A stretch of DNA of 64,000 nt from Tagaea sp965279565 (GCA_965279565.1 OZ257249.1:2108001-2172000), one strand, 5' to 3'. Numbered from the stretch's first letter, positions 10,133-18,347 are shown. A program made the numbers and translations. The notes: generated by a model not told the origin, from the sequence alone.

Positions 10133-10359
10133 ATGATAGCGCTGAAGCAGACGCCGCAGAACGGCACGGCGGAACAACATCTTCGCGATATTCGCCGCCA
10201 GACCCGCAAAAGTACACGTCGGAAGAGAATATCGTGATTGTGATTTCGGAGCTCCGCGGCGAGCGCTCGATCACCGAGCGGTCCCAGCGGGAGCGGATCG
10301 CGGGTTCTCTCGAGGCCGCGATCCCAAACGTCTTAGCTGATGGACAGGCTTCACAATGA
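10133..10359 (+). pseudogene. IS3-family transposase OrfA remnant, frameshifted
   Basis: Two adjacent frames together read like the start of an IS3-family OrfA. The first frame from the ATG at 10133 gives a segment ending in LRDIRRQTRKST and soon stops. The next frame from about 10207 gives QKYTSEENIVIVISELRGER and SITERSQRERIA, matching the usual pattern RRKYSAEEKIRIVLEGLRGE...SIAELCRREGIA. The following residues no longer match, and no OrfB, no DDE domain and no terminal repeats are visible. This is therefore a decayed fragment, evidence that transposons have visited the island. Confidence 0.6.
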
Positions 10360-10477
10360 CGTCAGAGGCTGCCCCGAGCCAGGAGACTTGTCAGCGCCGC
10401 GACTTTAAGGTGAAGTCTCAGTCGAAGGTAGAGCTTTCCGTTGATGTGCAATTCGTTAAAATCAAGCAGAGGCTAAA

Positions 10478-12436
10478 ATGAAAGCCGGTCCCGTTGAAAT
10501 TGGAACACTTCTGCAGAATAGGAATCGCTATTGCGTTCCAATCTATCAGCGCCACTATGTGTGGAATCGCGAGAAGCAATGGGAGCCATTTTGGCAAGAT
10601 ATTCGCACTAAGGCGATCGAGAAATTAGCCGGACGCGAACGGCGGTTTTCCCATTTTATGGGTGCCATTGTGCTCGAGAGCCGGGCTAAGCCCTCTGTTA
10701 AGCAGGTTCCGTCTTTTCAGGTGGTGGATGGACAGCAGCGCCTGACAACTTTCCAGTTGTTTTTGACGGCCGCGCGCCACTACGCCCAATTTATAGGCCA
10801 CGAAAGTGCCGTCGGCAACATCACGAGATACGTGCTCAACAGCGATCCCCATCTTATGGAGGATGCAGAGATCGAGATCTATAAGGTTTGGCCCACCCAG
10901 TCGAACCGAAAGCTGTTCGTAGATATCGTTGCCTCGACGAACCGTGCATCACTCAAAAATTTATATGGCGACCACTGGTATGCGAATGCGAAACGCGATC
11001 AGGTCAAGGAATACAATTCGATTCCGACAATGCTGCGTGCGTATGGCTATTTCTATGACCGCATTAAACACTCCGTTGAAACGGATGATCTCCACAATGA
11101 ACTCGTAGAGGCGCCTGAGATCGAGGACGAAGTTGTTCAAGTCATCGAAGACGCCATTCCCAAGGAGCTGAAGCTCGACGCTATTTGGCAATCTCTTCTT
11201 GAAGAATTTAAGGTCGTCGAAATCGTTCTCGATGAAGGCGACGATGCTCAAGTAATTTTCGAGACCTTGAATGATCGCGGGGAGCCGTTGCTCGCTGCCG
11301 ATCTTGTGCGCAACAACATTTTCCAGCGCGCGGACGCTCGTGGCGAAGATGCGGAAACTCTATTCAAACGGCACTGGAAGCCGTTTGAGGATCCGTTTTG
11401 GAGCGCTATGGAGAAGCAGGGGCGCTACAATAAGCAGAGGATCGAGTTTTTTCTTGCGAATTTTATCGCTGGCAAGATCGCGGGCGACGTCACGATCTCA
11501 AAACTATTCTCCGAGTATAAGGCCTTTCTGCGGCCGGCGCGTAACAGTACGACTCCTCGATATGCAAGTATTCAGGCGGAGATTCTGGATCTTGAGGCTT
11601 ACGGCAAGATCTACAGGGAGATCGTCGAGCGCACGTCTGGCTCTCCACTTGCGCTGTTCTCGGCGCGACTCCGGCCTTGGGATGTCACCACCATCAACCC
11701 TCTTCTTCTCCGACTTTGGTCTAGCGCCATGGTCGATGCCGAGAAGCAGAGAGCGCTCGATCTTTTACTTTCTTTGATTGTCCGACGAGCCGTGTGCGGT
11801 CTCACGTCCAAAAACTACAACAACCTTTTCCTCACAGTGATTGCCGATCTCGAGAAGAAAGGGTGGAGCTACGAGAATCTACGCGCGTATTTGGTCGGCA
11901 TGACATCGGAGAGCGGCCGTTTCCCGCACGACGCAGAATTTGAAAACGCCATTATTTCGAAACCGCTCTATAACACGATCGGATCCGCAAAGGTCCGGGC
12001 TCTGCTTTCCGAAATAGAACTCTTCAAGCGCGGAAAGAAGCAGGAGGATAAGTTTCTGCCGAGCGATTTGACTGTTGAGCATATCCTGCCGCAGTCATGG
12101 CGGCAGCACTGGCCGATGGGCGGTAGCGCGCAGCCGACGGACGCTGAGTTCAACCAAGCGCTCTATGCGGTTCTTGAAGATGATTCCGTCGTGGGGCGCA
12201 TCTTGCGTCGCAACAGGCTAAAGCAGACGTTAGGAAATCTGACGCTCGTAACACAGTCCTTCAACAGCGGCGTCAGCAACTTGGCCTATGACGTTAAGCG
12301 CCGAGAATTTGAGGACCAGTCGGTTCTGATGCTTACGAAGGATTTTGTGAAAAAGAAGAGCTGGGATGACGACGAGATTTCTGCCCGTGGAAAGGCGCTC
12401 TTTGAGAAAGCCAGTCAAATTTGGGTTGCCCCTTAG
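10478..12436 (+). CDS. GmrSD-type modification-dependent restriction protein (DUF262 + DUF1524)
   Basis: A 652-residue single-chain protein. The N-terminal DUF262 (GmrS, ParB/Srx-like NTPase fold) has PIYQRHYVW (21-29) and VVDGQQRLTTF (82-92), where DGQQR is the nucleotide-site signature. The C-terminal DUF1524 (GmrD, HNH nuclease) has LTVEHILPQSW (about 530-540) and the trailing LGNLTLV...N block (about 585-597) that completes the His-Asn nuclease motif. Proteins of this plan are type IV restriction enzymes that cut phage DNA carrying modified bases (for example glucosylated hydroxymethylcytosine); relatives include phosphorothioate-sensing SspE. Both key motifs are intact, so it is probably active. 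AGAGG about seven bases before the ATG is a usable ribosome site. Codon use is less GC-rich than in the host genes to the right. Confidence 0.88.
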   Translation: MKAGPVEIGTLLQNRNRYCVPIYQRHYVWNREKQWEPFWQDIRTKAIEKLAGRERRFSHFMGAIVLESRAKPSVKQVPSFQVVDGQQRLTTFQLFLTAARHYAQFIGHESAVGNITRYVLNSDPHLMEDAEIEIYKVWPTQSNRKLFVDIVASTNRASLKNLYGDHWYANAKRDQVKEYNSIPTMLRAYGYFYDRIKHSVETDDLHNELVEAPEIEDEVVQVIEDAIPKELKLDAIWQSLLEEFKVVEIVLDEGDDAQVIFETLNDRGEPLLAADLVRNNIFQRADARGEDAETLFKRHWKPFEDPFWSAMEKQGRYNKQRIEFFLANFIAGKIAGDVTISKLFSEYKAFLRPARNSTTPRYASIQAEILDLEAYGKIYREIVERTSGSPLALFSARLRPWDVTTINPLLLRLWSSAMVDAEKQRALDLLLSLIVRRAVCGLTSKNYNNLFLTVIADLEKKGWSYENLRAYLVGMTSESGRFPHDAEFENAIISKPLYNTIGSAKVRALLSEIELFKRGKKQEDKFLPSDLTVEHILPQSWRQHWPMGGSAQPTDAEFNQALYAVLEDDSVVGRILRRNRLKQTLGNLTLVTQSFNSGVSNLAYDVKRREFEDQSVLMLTKDFVKKKSWDDDEISARGKALFEKASQIWVAP

Positions 12437-12513
12437 ATGCGCAGTAGATGTCATCAAGCCAACACCATGTACATCCTGACTGTCTGTCTCAGAAATCTGT
12501 CGCAGGCTAAACA

Positions 12514-13044
12514 GTGGATACTCGGTCAGGTCGGAAAACTAGGCCCTATCTAGGGAAGAATTTGGCCCCTCTAGCGAAGAATGGAGGCCGCGCATTGAAG
12601 CTTCCGGTAGATGAAGCCTCTGTCGTGTTCGCTGTCGCGCACTCTTCAGCCAATCGGATATGTCGGCGAACAATCCGTTCGCTACAGTCCCTGAGTGCGG
12701 CGCTTTCAGGTGAGAACTCTGGGCTTGAGACAGTCTGGGATGAGATATGTGTTCAGCGGCAGGATGATGAGTCCTTATTTTGGGAAACCTATGTAGAAAC
12801 AGTATGTACGATTATCGAAGGGCACCTTAGCGAGATTCGTGATCACGAGCGTGCCGCAATATGGCTTCAAACAGAGCCAGGAATTGACTGGCTACTAAGT
12901 GAGCCGGAGAAGCGCTCCAAGACGCCCGAAATTGTCGAAGATGTAGTGCATTTTGTCTTTTCCGACTATGTCCTAACGGCAGCTGAAGCTTGGTCAAACA
13001 AGTCAATTCGGGCGTACTTAGATCGAATTTCTGCTGAAGATTAG
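12514..13044 (+). CDS. Conserved hypothetical protein, companion of the GmrSD gene
   Basis: Up to 176 residues, 77 bases downstream of the GmrSD-type gene on the same strand. The first 40 or so residues look unstructured and the true start may be inside. The recognisable part runs from CRRTIRSLQSLSAALSGENS through WDEICVQRQDDESLFWETY to an acidic, probably helical C-terminus (WLQTEPGIDWL, IRAYLDRI). I have a general memory of small hypothetical proteins with WDEICVQ...E.FFW blocks, but know no function. No membrane segment or signal peptide. Position suggests a regulator or partner of the restriction gene; that is inference only. Confidence 0.6.
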   Translation: MDTRSGRKTRPYLGKNLAPLAKNGGRALKLPVDEASVVFAVAHSSANRICRRTIRSLQSLSAALSGENSGLETVWDEICVQRQDDESLFWETYVETVCTIIEGHLSEIRDHERAAIWLQTEPGIDWLLSEPEKRSKTPEIVEDVVHFVFSDYVLTAAEAWSNKSIRAYLDRISAED

Positions 13045-13130
13045 CAAGTAGAGTTAACTCGGACGGTCAATCAGTTCGAACTGCCGAAGCAAATGTCGAT
13101 CTATCCGCAAGGCTTCCATCGGCGATCTGT

Positions 13131-13406
13131 CTAAAGCTTTCCTCCGCGACTCTTAGGAACCCATCGGTGGCTCACTTTTGCATGCATAACTTGGACAATC
13201 TTGCGCCAAACAATTCCGGAAACTAGCACGATGCCAATAACTAGCGGTGTGCTTATGGTCATCCTGAGGCCGACGGCAAGCATCGCAAACAGCGTTGCCA
13301 AGCCGGAGACGACTACTAGCGCCCAAGAAAATGGTCCAACACAGAACAGAGATAGAAACAAGACGCAGATTCGGCGCAACTTGCCCGCTGCTTTTTCTGA
13401 ACTCAT
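13131..13406 (-). CDS. Small two-helix membrane protein of unknown function
   Basis: A 91-residue protein from the ATG at 13406, which follows the strong GGAGGGGCAAGG ribosome site (13411-13422 on the plus strand); an in-frame ATG at 13463 is less likely. The chain is MSSEKAAGKLRR, then a long hydrophobic stretch (about residues 13-48, possibly a hairpin), a second one (about 51-66), and a basic tail ending SRGGKL. It lies just downstream of the 412-residue gene on the same strand, so the two are probably one operon. I recognise no family. A small membrane partner beside a larger glycine-rich membrane protein would fit a two-component effector, but nothing proves it. Confidence 0.5.
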   Translation of the reverse strand: MSSEKAAGKLRRICVLFLSLFCVGPFSWALVVVSGLATLFAMLAVGLRMTISTPLVIGIVLVSGIVWRKIVQVMHAKVSHRWVPKSRGGKL

Positions 13407-13472
13407 TCCGCCTTGCCCCTCCAAGATGACACAGCAGCCACGTTGCTCGTTCAATTTTAGCAATGTGAGTTG

Positions 13473-14711
13473 CTACGAAGTTTTCAGGACCAGCAGCGAC
13501 GTGATGTCAAACTTGCTTCGCAGGCCGGAAACTACCCAATTCGACAAAGCAGCCCAGTCAACTTCCGATATTGTCGTGGCCCCCTTCGAGATCGCCGACT
13601 GGGCAAGCATTGAGGCAACGACGCCAACAACAATTGTGACCCAGACCGGGCCGCCAACCAGCGAGCCCGCCGCCACGAACGCAAATGATCCAACTCCGCC
13701 TTTCATCAGGCCGATCGGTACTGCGGATGTCGAACTCGCATTCCGTGCGGTCTGGATGGCTCGTGCCAAGCAAACCACTGCGACTATACCGAGCACCGGG
13801 TTGGCAGCACAAATCGTCGAGACTCCGAGGCTGCCTGCCAGACCTGCGGCGCGTTCGATGTCCGGTTTTTCCCAGTTGAGAAGCAGCGCCACGGCACCCA
13901 GGGCTGCGCCTGCGAGTTCTGATCCCGTGTATGAGATCGCGTCGGCGAGATCGTGCTTCGTTATGGCGTGATCGCGCAACGAAGCGGCCGTCGCGTTGAA
14001 CCAGTCTCGGTCGATCGTCATGATCGGCAGCCCCATGGGCGTGATCACGTCCTTCCAGATGGCGGACATGTAACCGGCCACTTCCTGGGTGAATGTGTCG
14101 TCCGGTGTGGCGTTCTGGACCGCTCTCCATGCGTCGGTCAAGCTGTGCCCGCCGTCCCACAGTCGATGAAATGGGCCGGAGGGGTTGGCGATATGAGCCG
14201 CATCCATCGCCTTGTCGTAGACCGTAGCCTTGCCTGTAGCGAAACTATCGCGCATCCAGCGATCGAGCTGGAGGGCTAGATCTGTACCGAGAGCGGCATT
14301 GAACCAACCCGCGACCTGGTCCCAGTTGGCCGTGCCGTTCGATTTCACTTTTTCGACGATCGTGCGAGCTTCCGAGCGGATACGGTCGGACAGGGCGGGG
14401 CTTGCTTCAGGTGGCCGGCCGCTTCGTGGCGCGCCTGACCGAATAGTTTCGGCCTCGACGGTCTCGGGGTTGGCGCCGATTGGCGCGTAGGGGCGGAGGC
14501 ATATCCACATCTGCCACTTTACGAAGGCAATCTCATGGATCGCGACCGGTTGCAGCTTTCCGGCAGCAACGGCGACGAAGCGGCGTCTTGCCGGTGTGTT
14601 TGCCGGCAGCTTTTCTTCGACGAGCCGACGGTAGCTCGGCAGATAGCGGTCGAGGAGCGCCTTCTCTTCCTCTGTAAAGCGGACGAACTTGTTGCGGCGG
14701 CGAGACGTCAT
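13473..14711 (-). CDS. Putative membrane protein with DUF413-like N-terminus
   Basis: 412 residues. Residues 13-66 (FTEEEKALLDRYLPSYRRL ... FVAVAAGKLQPVAIHE ... VKW) resemble DUF413/MaoP, a domain otherwise found alone in about 110-residue proteins. A charged linker follows (80-125), then a soluble domain with a conserved-looking block FHRLWDGGHSLTDAW (181-195) and a TPMGLPI motif (224-230). The C-terminal third has hydrophobic, glycine-rich segments (about 264-279, 297-316, 338-372), so it probably sits in or inserts into the membrane. It is followed by a small membrane protein gene on the same strand and lies among defence genes. Function unknown. The combination of a small cytosolic domain with a glycine-rich membrane tail would suit an abortive-infection effector; this is inference. 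Confidence 0.6.
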   Translation of the reverse strand: MTSRRRNKFVRFTEEEKALLDRYLPSYRRLVEEKLPANTPARRRFVAVAAGKLQPVAIHEIAFVKWQMWICLRPYAPIGANPETVEAETIRSGAPRSGRPPEASPALSDRIRSEARTIVEKVKSNGTANWDQVAGWFNAALGTDLALQLDRWMRDSFATGKATVYDKAMDAAHIANPSGPFHRLWDGGHSLTDAWRAVQNATPDDTFTQEVAGYMSAIWKDVITPMGLPIMTIDRDWFNATAASLRDHAITKHDLADAISYTGSELAGAALGAVALLLNWEKPDIERAAGLAGSLGVSTICAANPVLGIVAVVCLARAIQTARNASSTSAVPIGLMKGGVGSFAFVAAGSLVGGPVWVTIVVGVVASMLAQSAISKGATTISEVDWAALSNWVVSGLRSKFDITSLLVLKTS

Positions 14712-15046
14712 TCGAAATCCCAGACGATTGGACCCAGATACGATCGATTACCGACCAGATTATAAGTTTCTCAACATTAGAGAGTAGTTGTGCGGCCGGC
14801 GCAACCAAGCTGGTTGCAAAAGAACACTACCTGCTAAGCGGTCACTTTCTGAATCGAGAAGATGCCTGCAATCACTGACTGGTCGATGAGCTCGTGGCGC
14901 TGTTCTCCGAGACAGCGACGGTTTGGACTAGCGATACCCGGATCTAACTGGCGTCCGACTCGTAACTCGCTTGGCGGAAAGGAAAAAGCGGATGCTGATC
15001 ATGGATCAGTTGCCTGCATGGATGTGCTAGCCAACCCAACCGGCTT

Positions 15047-15160
15047 CTCGAACTGACTGATGGGCAAGTGAACCGCTATGCGCGCTTATACACGCGCACG
15101 CGCGAGAGCGGCTTCTCGGAAGTCATCGAACTTCTCAAAGCTTCCGGCTCGGGTCGCTAA
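15047..15160 (+). pseudogene. Possible C-terminal remnant of a small gene
   Basis: A 37-codon open stretch reads LELTDGQVNRYARLY, then TRTRESGFSEVIELLKA and a stop. It looks like a real helical C-terminus rather than random sequence, but there is no start codon or upstream continuation. I recognise no family. It may be the end of a deleted phage or island gene. Confidence 0.25.
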
Positions 15161-15341
15161 GATCGACATAGTCCAGTAGCTTTAAAATGGCGTAGCGCGA
15201 GATCCGATCAGGCTGCGATCTATCCCACGTATACACGTGCGGGCGCGCGAGCAACGCCGACTGTGTTGGCCACCGTCGATCTTTCGCGTTTGGCTGACTG
15301 CCTGCGAGGCTTGAGCGGCTAGCCTACGCCCATGCCAATGA

Positions 15342-15466
15342 TATGCTGGCAGAATGCGGGTGAGATGCGGACGGGTTGCGGACGGATTGGGTCCGGTCAG
15401 CAGGCATATTTGCTCCGAGGCCCGGTGCCACCTTGGTGCCAGTCTGAGGCCACTCGGCCGCTGCAA
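15342..15466. repeat. Diverged direct repeat, copy A
   Basis: Shares two blocks with copy B at 15672. The first is TATGCTGGCAG(A/G)ATGC(G/C)GG at the left end. The second is a block of about 40 bases starting GGTGCCA, 82 bases from the left end here and 84 in copy B. Equal spacing supports true duplication. The middle is poorly conserved. Confidence 0.45.
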
Positions 15467-15571
15467 GCTTGATGAAGGGACGCTGCAATCCCAGATCCGG
15501 CCCGCACGATGCTCCGCACTGGCTGCCCGGCGGTCAGCCCAGTGGGGGAGACCCTCTGCCCGCTACGCCCC

Positions 15572-15587
15572 TATACGCGCGCGTATA
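15572..15587. repeat. Perfect 16-base palindrome
   Basis: TATACGCGCGCGTATA is a perfect inverted repeat and overlaps one of the TATACACGYGC copies. It lies between the two diverged direct repeats. It could be a binding site for a dimeric protein or part of a replication region. Confidence 0.5.
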
Positions 15588-15671
15588 CACGCGCCCGCAC
15601 GAAGGCAGATGGTCTGTCCCCGAGTTGTCCGCAGGTAGGCAGACGGGCCACGACATAAAATAGACTAAACG

Positions 15672-15799
15672 TATGCTGGCAGGATGCCGGCAATTGGCAG
15701 GCGAGAAGCGGGTTGAATCCGGGGCAATGCTGCGGCGTACTTTCCGCGCAGGTAAGGTGCCATCATGGGGCCAGTCCGGGGCCATCTAGGTGCTGCCAA
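15672..15799. repeat. Diverged direct repeat, copy B
   Basis: Same order of blocks as copy A, 330 bases downstream. Second block reads GGTGCCATCATGGGGCCAGT and on, versus GGTGCCACCTTGGTGCCAGT in copy A. No coding potential is shared between the copies. Confidence 0.45.
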
Positions 15800-16100
15800 C
15801 TCACAGTGAATCGAATGCAGCGGTTAGCCATGCCACCTAGGCCGAATAGCGGCCCGCTGGATGGGGAGGACGCACCTATCCTTGGCCCCCCCCTAGCCAA
15901 TTCCGAAGCCGACCCCCAGAATCGCGTCTAATGGACTCGGGCAGATCGATTTGTCCCGAGCAATGACGTGCCTAATGACACGGATGTAGAAATTCATGGC
16001 CGATTGTTCATCTGCGAGATGTATTCGCGGAGCTTTGCGCCGTTGGCCTCGGAATTTTCGACGATCAAAAAATTCACGCCGGAATGAAATCGGCCCGCCG

Positions 16101-16802
16101 CTATCTATTTTCGGCCTCATTGAGAAATTCGGCACCCAACTCGACAGAATCGTCCGCGTAGGGGAGCCGTACAGAGGCGTGAGACACCTTCGGGCGGCTA
16201 GGGTAGCGGGTCATCTGGGCCTTGGCGTCCATCTGCCCTGCCCGGAGCTTTGCCATAGCGTCATCGAAAGCAGCCTGCTCTGCCTCGGTCATCTTGACCT
16301 TCGCCTTGCGGGGTTTGGCGATGTCGCCGCGCTTCACGGCGTAGGCCAGCCGGCCGAGGCGGTGGATGAGATTGTTCCGCTCCTGCAACTCGAGGCTCAC
16401 CGTGGCTGTGATTTCCGCGAGCATCGGGAGGCGCATCCCGAACTTGTGCGTCTGCATGATCCGCGTGATGGCCTGCGTCAGGAGGTCGGCCGGCAGATCG
16501 GCAAGGGGCTGAAATGCTTTCGCAGCGCCGTTGATACCGAACTCAATGCCGAACGTGCGAGCCCATTCCCAGATGCGGGTAATCTCGACAGCGAAGATGC
16601 GTTCGCCGGCCGGCAGAATGGTCCGCTTCGCCTGGGCGAGCGCCGGCCCGACGAGGGGTGCCAGTTCAGCCGGGATCAACTCCCCTATCCCCTGATACGT
16701 CGAGGCCAAGTGCAGCAAGGGTACCGGCAAGGTCGGCAGCACGGACGGCGGGGTCGTCGTGACCTTGGTTCCGGCGGGGCTTGGCAACAGCGGGAGTGTC
16801 AT
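16101..16802 (-). CDS. Phage/island protein of unknown function, replication-gene neighbour
   Basis: 233 residues from the ATG at 16802 (MTLPLLPSPAG); in-frame codons further upstream read as arginine-rich, unlikely protein. It overlaps the end of the replication-initiator-like gene by 137 bases in another frame, which is large for a bacterial gene pair, so the true start could be later. The segment LPADLLTQAITRIMQTHKF, then RLPMLAEITATVSLELQER, resembles a family common in alphaproteobacterial prophages, next to replication genes, with the theme 'LPADLL..AL.R......FP.PAEIR'. The C-terminal half is lysine- and arginine-rich. Function unknown. Confidence 0.5.
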   Translation of the reverse strand: MTLPLLPSPAGTKVTTTPPSVLPTLPVPLLHLASTYQGIGELIPAELAPLVGPALAQAKRTILPAGERIFAVEITRIWEWARTFGIEFGINGAAKAFQPLADLPADLLTQAITRIMQTHKFGMRLPMLAEITATVSLELQERNNLIHRLGRLAYAVKRGDIAKPRKAKVKMTEAEQAAFDDAMAKLRAGQMDAKAQMTRYPSRPKVSHASVRLPYADDSVELGAEFLNEAENR

Positions 16803-17523
16803 CGTAACGGCCTTCCATGATTTTCTGTAGCGAGCTGGCCTGCAAGACGAAGTCGAGGTTCGCGCGGAACGGGTCGCGGTCCCCGGTGCCCGGTGCGCGG
16901 CCGGTGAGGAACTTCGACGCCTCAAGCTTTTCGAGCATCACCACCCAGCCATCGATGCCGCCAAGGTCTGCGAGGCGCTGGCGCAGCCGCTTGGTGCGCT
17001 GGGGGGTGAGGCGCTGGGCGATCGAAAGGTGCATCCGTTCAGCCACGCCGTTCCACAAATGAAGCGCCTCATCGTGGGTGGCCGCTTCACCTGAGCGAAG
17101 CGAAGAGTCTTCTTCTCTTATGTGATGTTCTGTTTTGTTATGTCCTGTAGACGTTTCCTCTGTTCCAGAAACGGCATGTAACGTTTCGTACGTTTCATTG
17201 CGTTTCCGAAATTGCCTCACACGTTCAGTGCTTTTCTTGTGCTGCCTCTTCCCCCACTTCGAAATTTTGTGGTCTTTGATCATCCCGCGTCGGTTCATTT
17301 CGTCCAATATTGCCGAGACCTCCGCGCTGTCGATGTCGAATAGAAAGCCGATGTCCTCAACATTGGCGCAAGAAATGTCGCCTTGGATTTCTGCTTCATA
17401 AGCGATCTCCAAAAGCAGCGCCCAAATCGCCACGACATCGGATCGAGAAGCACCGCAGCACTTGGCGATGTTGCCAAGCTTCGGATCTGCCGCCGTTCCG
17501 ACGTGCCAGCAGATCCACTTCAT
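16666..17523 (-). CDS. Phage-type replication initiator-like protein
   Basis: 285 residues. The N-terminal 90 residues (MKWICWHVGTAADPKLG ... VAIWALLLEIAYE ... VSAILDEMNRRGMI) form the winged-helix region seen in phage replisome-organiser proteins, followed by a basic KWGKRQ...STERVRQFRKR segment, a variable acidic linker, and a C-terminal domain (LTPQRTKRLRQRL ... KFLTGRAPGT.DRDPFRANLDFVLQ) typical of phage replication proteins that recruit helicase. Its ATG overlaps the stop of the PC4-like gene (ATGA). Expected role: binding at the element's origin and loading the host replication machinery. Confidence 0.7.
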   Translation of the reverse strand: MKWICWHVGTAADPKLGNIAKCCGASRSDVVAIWALLLEIAYEAEIQGDISCANVEDIGFLFDIDSAEVSAILDEMNRRGMIKDHKISKWGKRQHKKSTERVRQFRKRNETYETLHAVSGTEETSTGHNKTEHHIREEDSSLRSGEAATHDEALHLWNGVAERMHLSIAQRLTPQRTKRLRQRLADLGGIDGWVVMLEKLEASKFLTGRAPGTGDRDPFRANLDFVLQASSLQKIMEGRYDDTPAVAKPRRNQGHDDPAVRAADLAGTLAALGLDVSGDRGVDPG

Positions 17524-17771
17524 TTGCCGTCCTCCTCTGGGGAGATGAAGCTCGCCTTGATCGCGGCAGCCTCAATGGTGCGCAACGACTTGACGAGGGT
17601 GGGCAGGTCCTTCAATTCGATTCGGACACCCATGCGGGTCGGTCCCCAGCCACCGTCAGGCAGATAAGGAGCGTGCTTCCGGATATCGATCGACCGCCTC
17701 TTGCCGTAGTCAGTGAACGACACCACGACCCGTTCCCTTGGAGATTTCTGGATAGTGAGGAGCGTCTTCAT
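17520..17771 (-). CDS. Transcriptional coactivator p15/PC4-family protein
   Basis: 83 residues matching the PC4 fold: ERVVVSFTDYGKRRSIDIRK, then DGGWGPTRMGVRIELKDLP and a C-terminal helix. PC4 proteins bind single-stranded DNA as dimers; bacterial and phage members are linked to replication or transcription of mobile DNA. The position between a winged-helix gene and the replication-initiator-like gene, with four-base overlaps on both sides, fits a ssDNA-binding replication accessory. Confidence 0.75.
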   Translation of the reverse strand: MKTLLTIQKSPRERVVVSFTDYGKRRSIDIRKHAPYLPDGGWGPTRMGVRIELKDLPTLVKSLRTIEAAAIKASFISPEEDGK

Positions 17772-18076
17772 GCCGCCACCTGCAACGGCCCGCCCAGGAG
17801 GCGAACGCGGGACCGGAGGACGTACCGAGCGTGCCGGCCTGCGAACAGCCCTCCGTGGCTCTCGTGAACGGTTTCGACCATCAAGCCAGCCTTGCGGAGC
17901 TTATGGACGTAGCCCGACCAGCGGGGGCCTGCGTGGGACAAGAGCGTGCAGCCCCGGATACCGGCGCTGTACAACGCAAAAAGCGCCCAGGCATCACGAC
18001 CCTTGAGGTAAATGATGCTCGGCGCATCGGGGTTATCGAGGATTTCCACCTCGAGATAGAGACGCATCCGGCTCAA
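17768..18076 (-). CDS. Winged-helix domain phage protein
   Basis: Up to 102 residues. A TTG at 18076 would overlap the upstream stop; the ATG at 18067 (MRLYLEV) is an alternative. The core RDAWALFALYSAGIRGCTLL, then RWSGYVHKLRKAGLMVETV and HGGLFAGRHARYVLRSRVRL, matches the winged-helix family common in alphaproteobacterial prophages, where the second helix and wing read similarly. Probably DNA-binding. Part of a chain of overlapping genes transcribed leftward from the AlpA-like gene. Confidence 0.7.
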   Translation of the reverse strand: MSRMRLYLEVEILDNPDAPSIIYLKGRDAWALFALYSAGIRGCTLLSHAGPRWSGYVHKLRKAGLMVETVHESHGGLFAGRHARYVLRSRVRLLGGPLQVAA

Positions 18077-18261
18077 AGGACACCTCCCACGCCAAACGCC
18101 AGCTCGGAAACGGTACGGGCCGTGGCGGGAGTCATCCGTAACCGGCGGGTGAGGCGCTTAGCGGATAGGGGAAGCTCGGCGCGCTGGCGACCGTCGGCCC
18201 AGTCGAACAACGGGCCATGGGAGTAAGCGGCATTGCACGCCGCAGTGGGCTTCGGGTACAT
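18073..18261 (-). CDS. Small phage/island protein, possible HTH
   Basis: 62 residues from the ATG at 18261 (MYPKPTAACNA); a longer frame upstream is arginine/proline-rich and unlikely. The core GPLFDWADGRQRAELPLSA, then KRLTRRLRMTPATARTVSELAF, looks like a short helix-turn-helix (RLRMTPATARTV). Similar 60-80 residue proteins with an LFDWA motif are frequent in alphaproteobacterial prophages. The stop overlaps the start region of the winged-helix gene. Confidence 0.6.
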   Translation of the reverse strand: MYPKPTAACNAAYSHGPLFDWADGRQRAELPLSAKRLTRRLRMTPATARTVSELAFGVGGVL

Positions 18262-18347
18262 TGGGCTAATTCCTTTTAGAAGAGGGAATTGCAGGTAACG
18301 AAGGTGAGCCCGGCGGCGCCGCACAGCGCTTGCCGGGTTTTCGTTGG

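Larger units (their letters stand above)
14712..16100. other. 1.4 kb non-coding region with repeats and palindrome
   Basis: No gene with credible codon use. It contains a possible gene remnant (15047-15160), three copies of TATACACGYGC (15087-15097, 15230-15240, 15584-15594), a perfect 16-base palindrome (15572-15587) and a pair of diverged direct repeats (15342-15466 and 15672-15799). It lies between the cargo genes and the replication-type genes of the island, so a cis-acting site for replication or transfer is plausible but unproven. Confidence 0.5.

Noticed and set aside
15060..15900. CRISPR array as explanation for the repeats
   Set aside because: Only two or three imperfect copies with unequal spacing and no cas genes.
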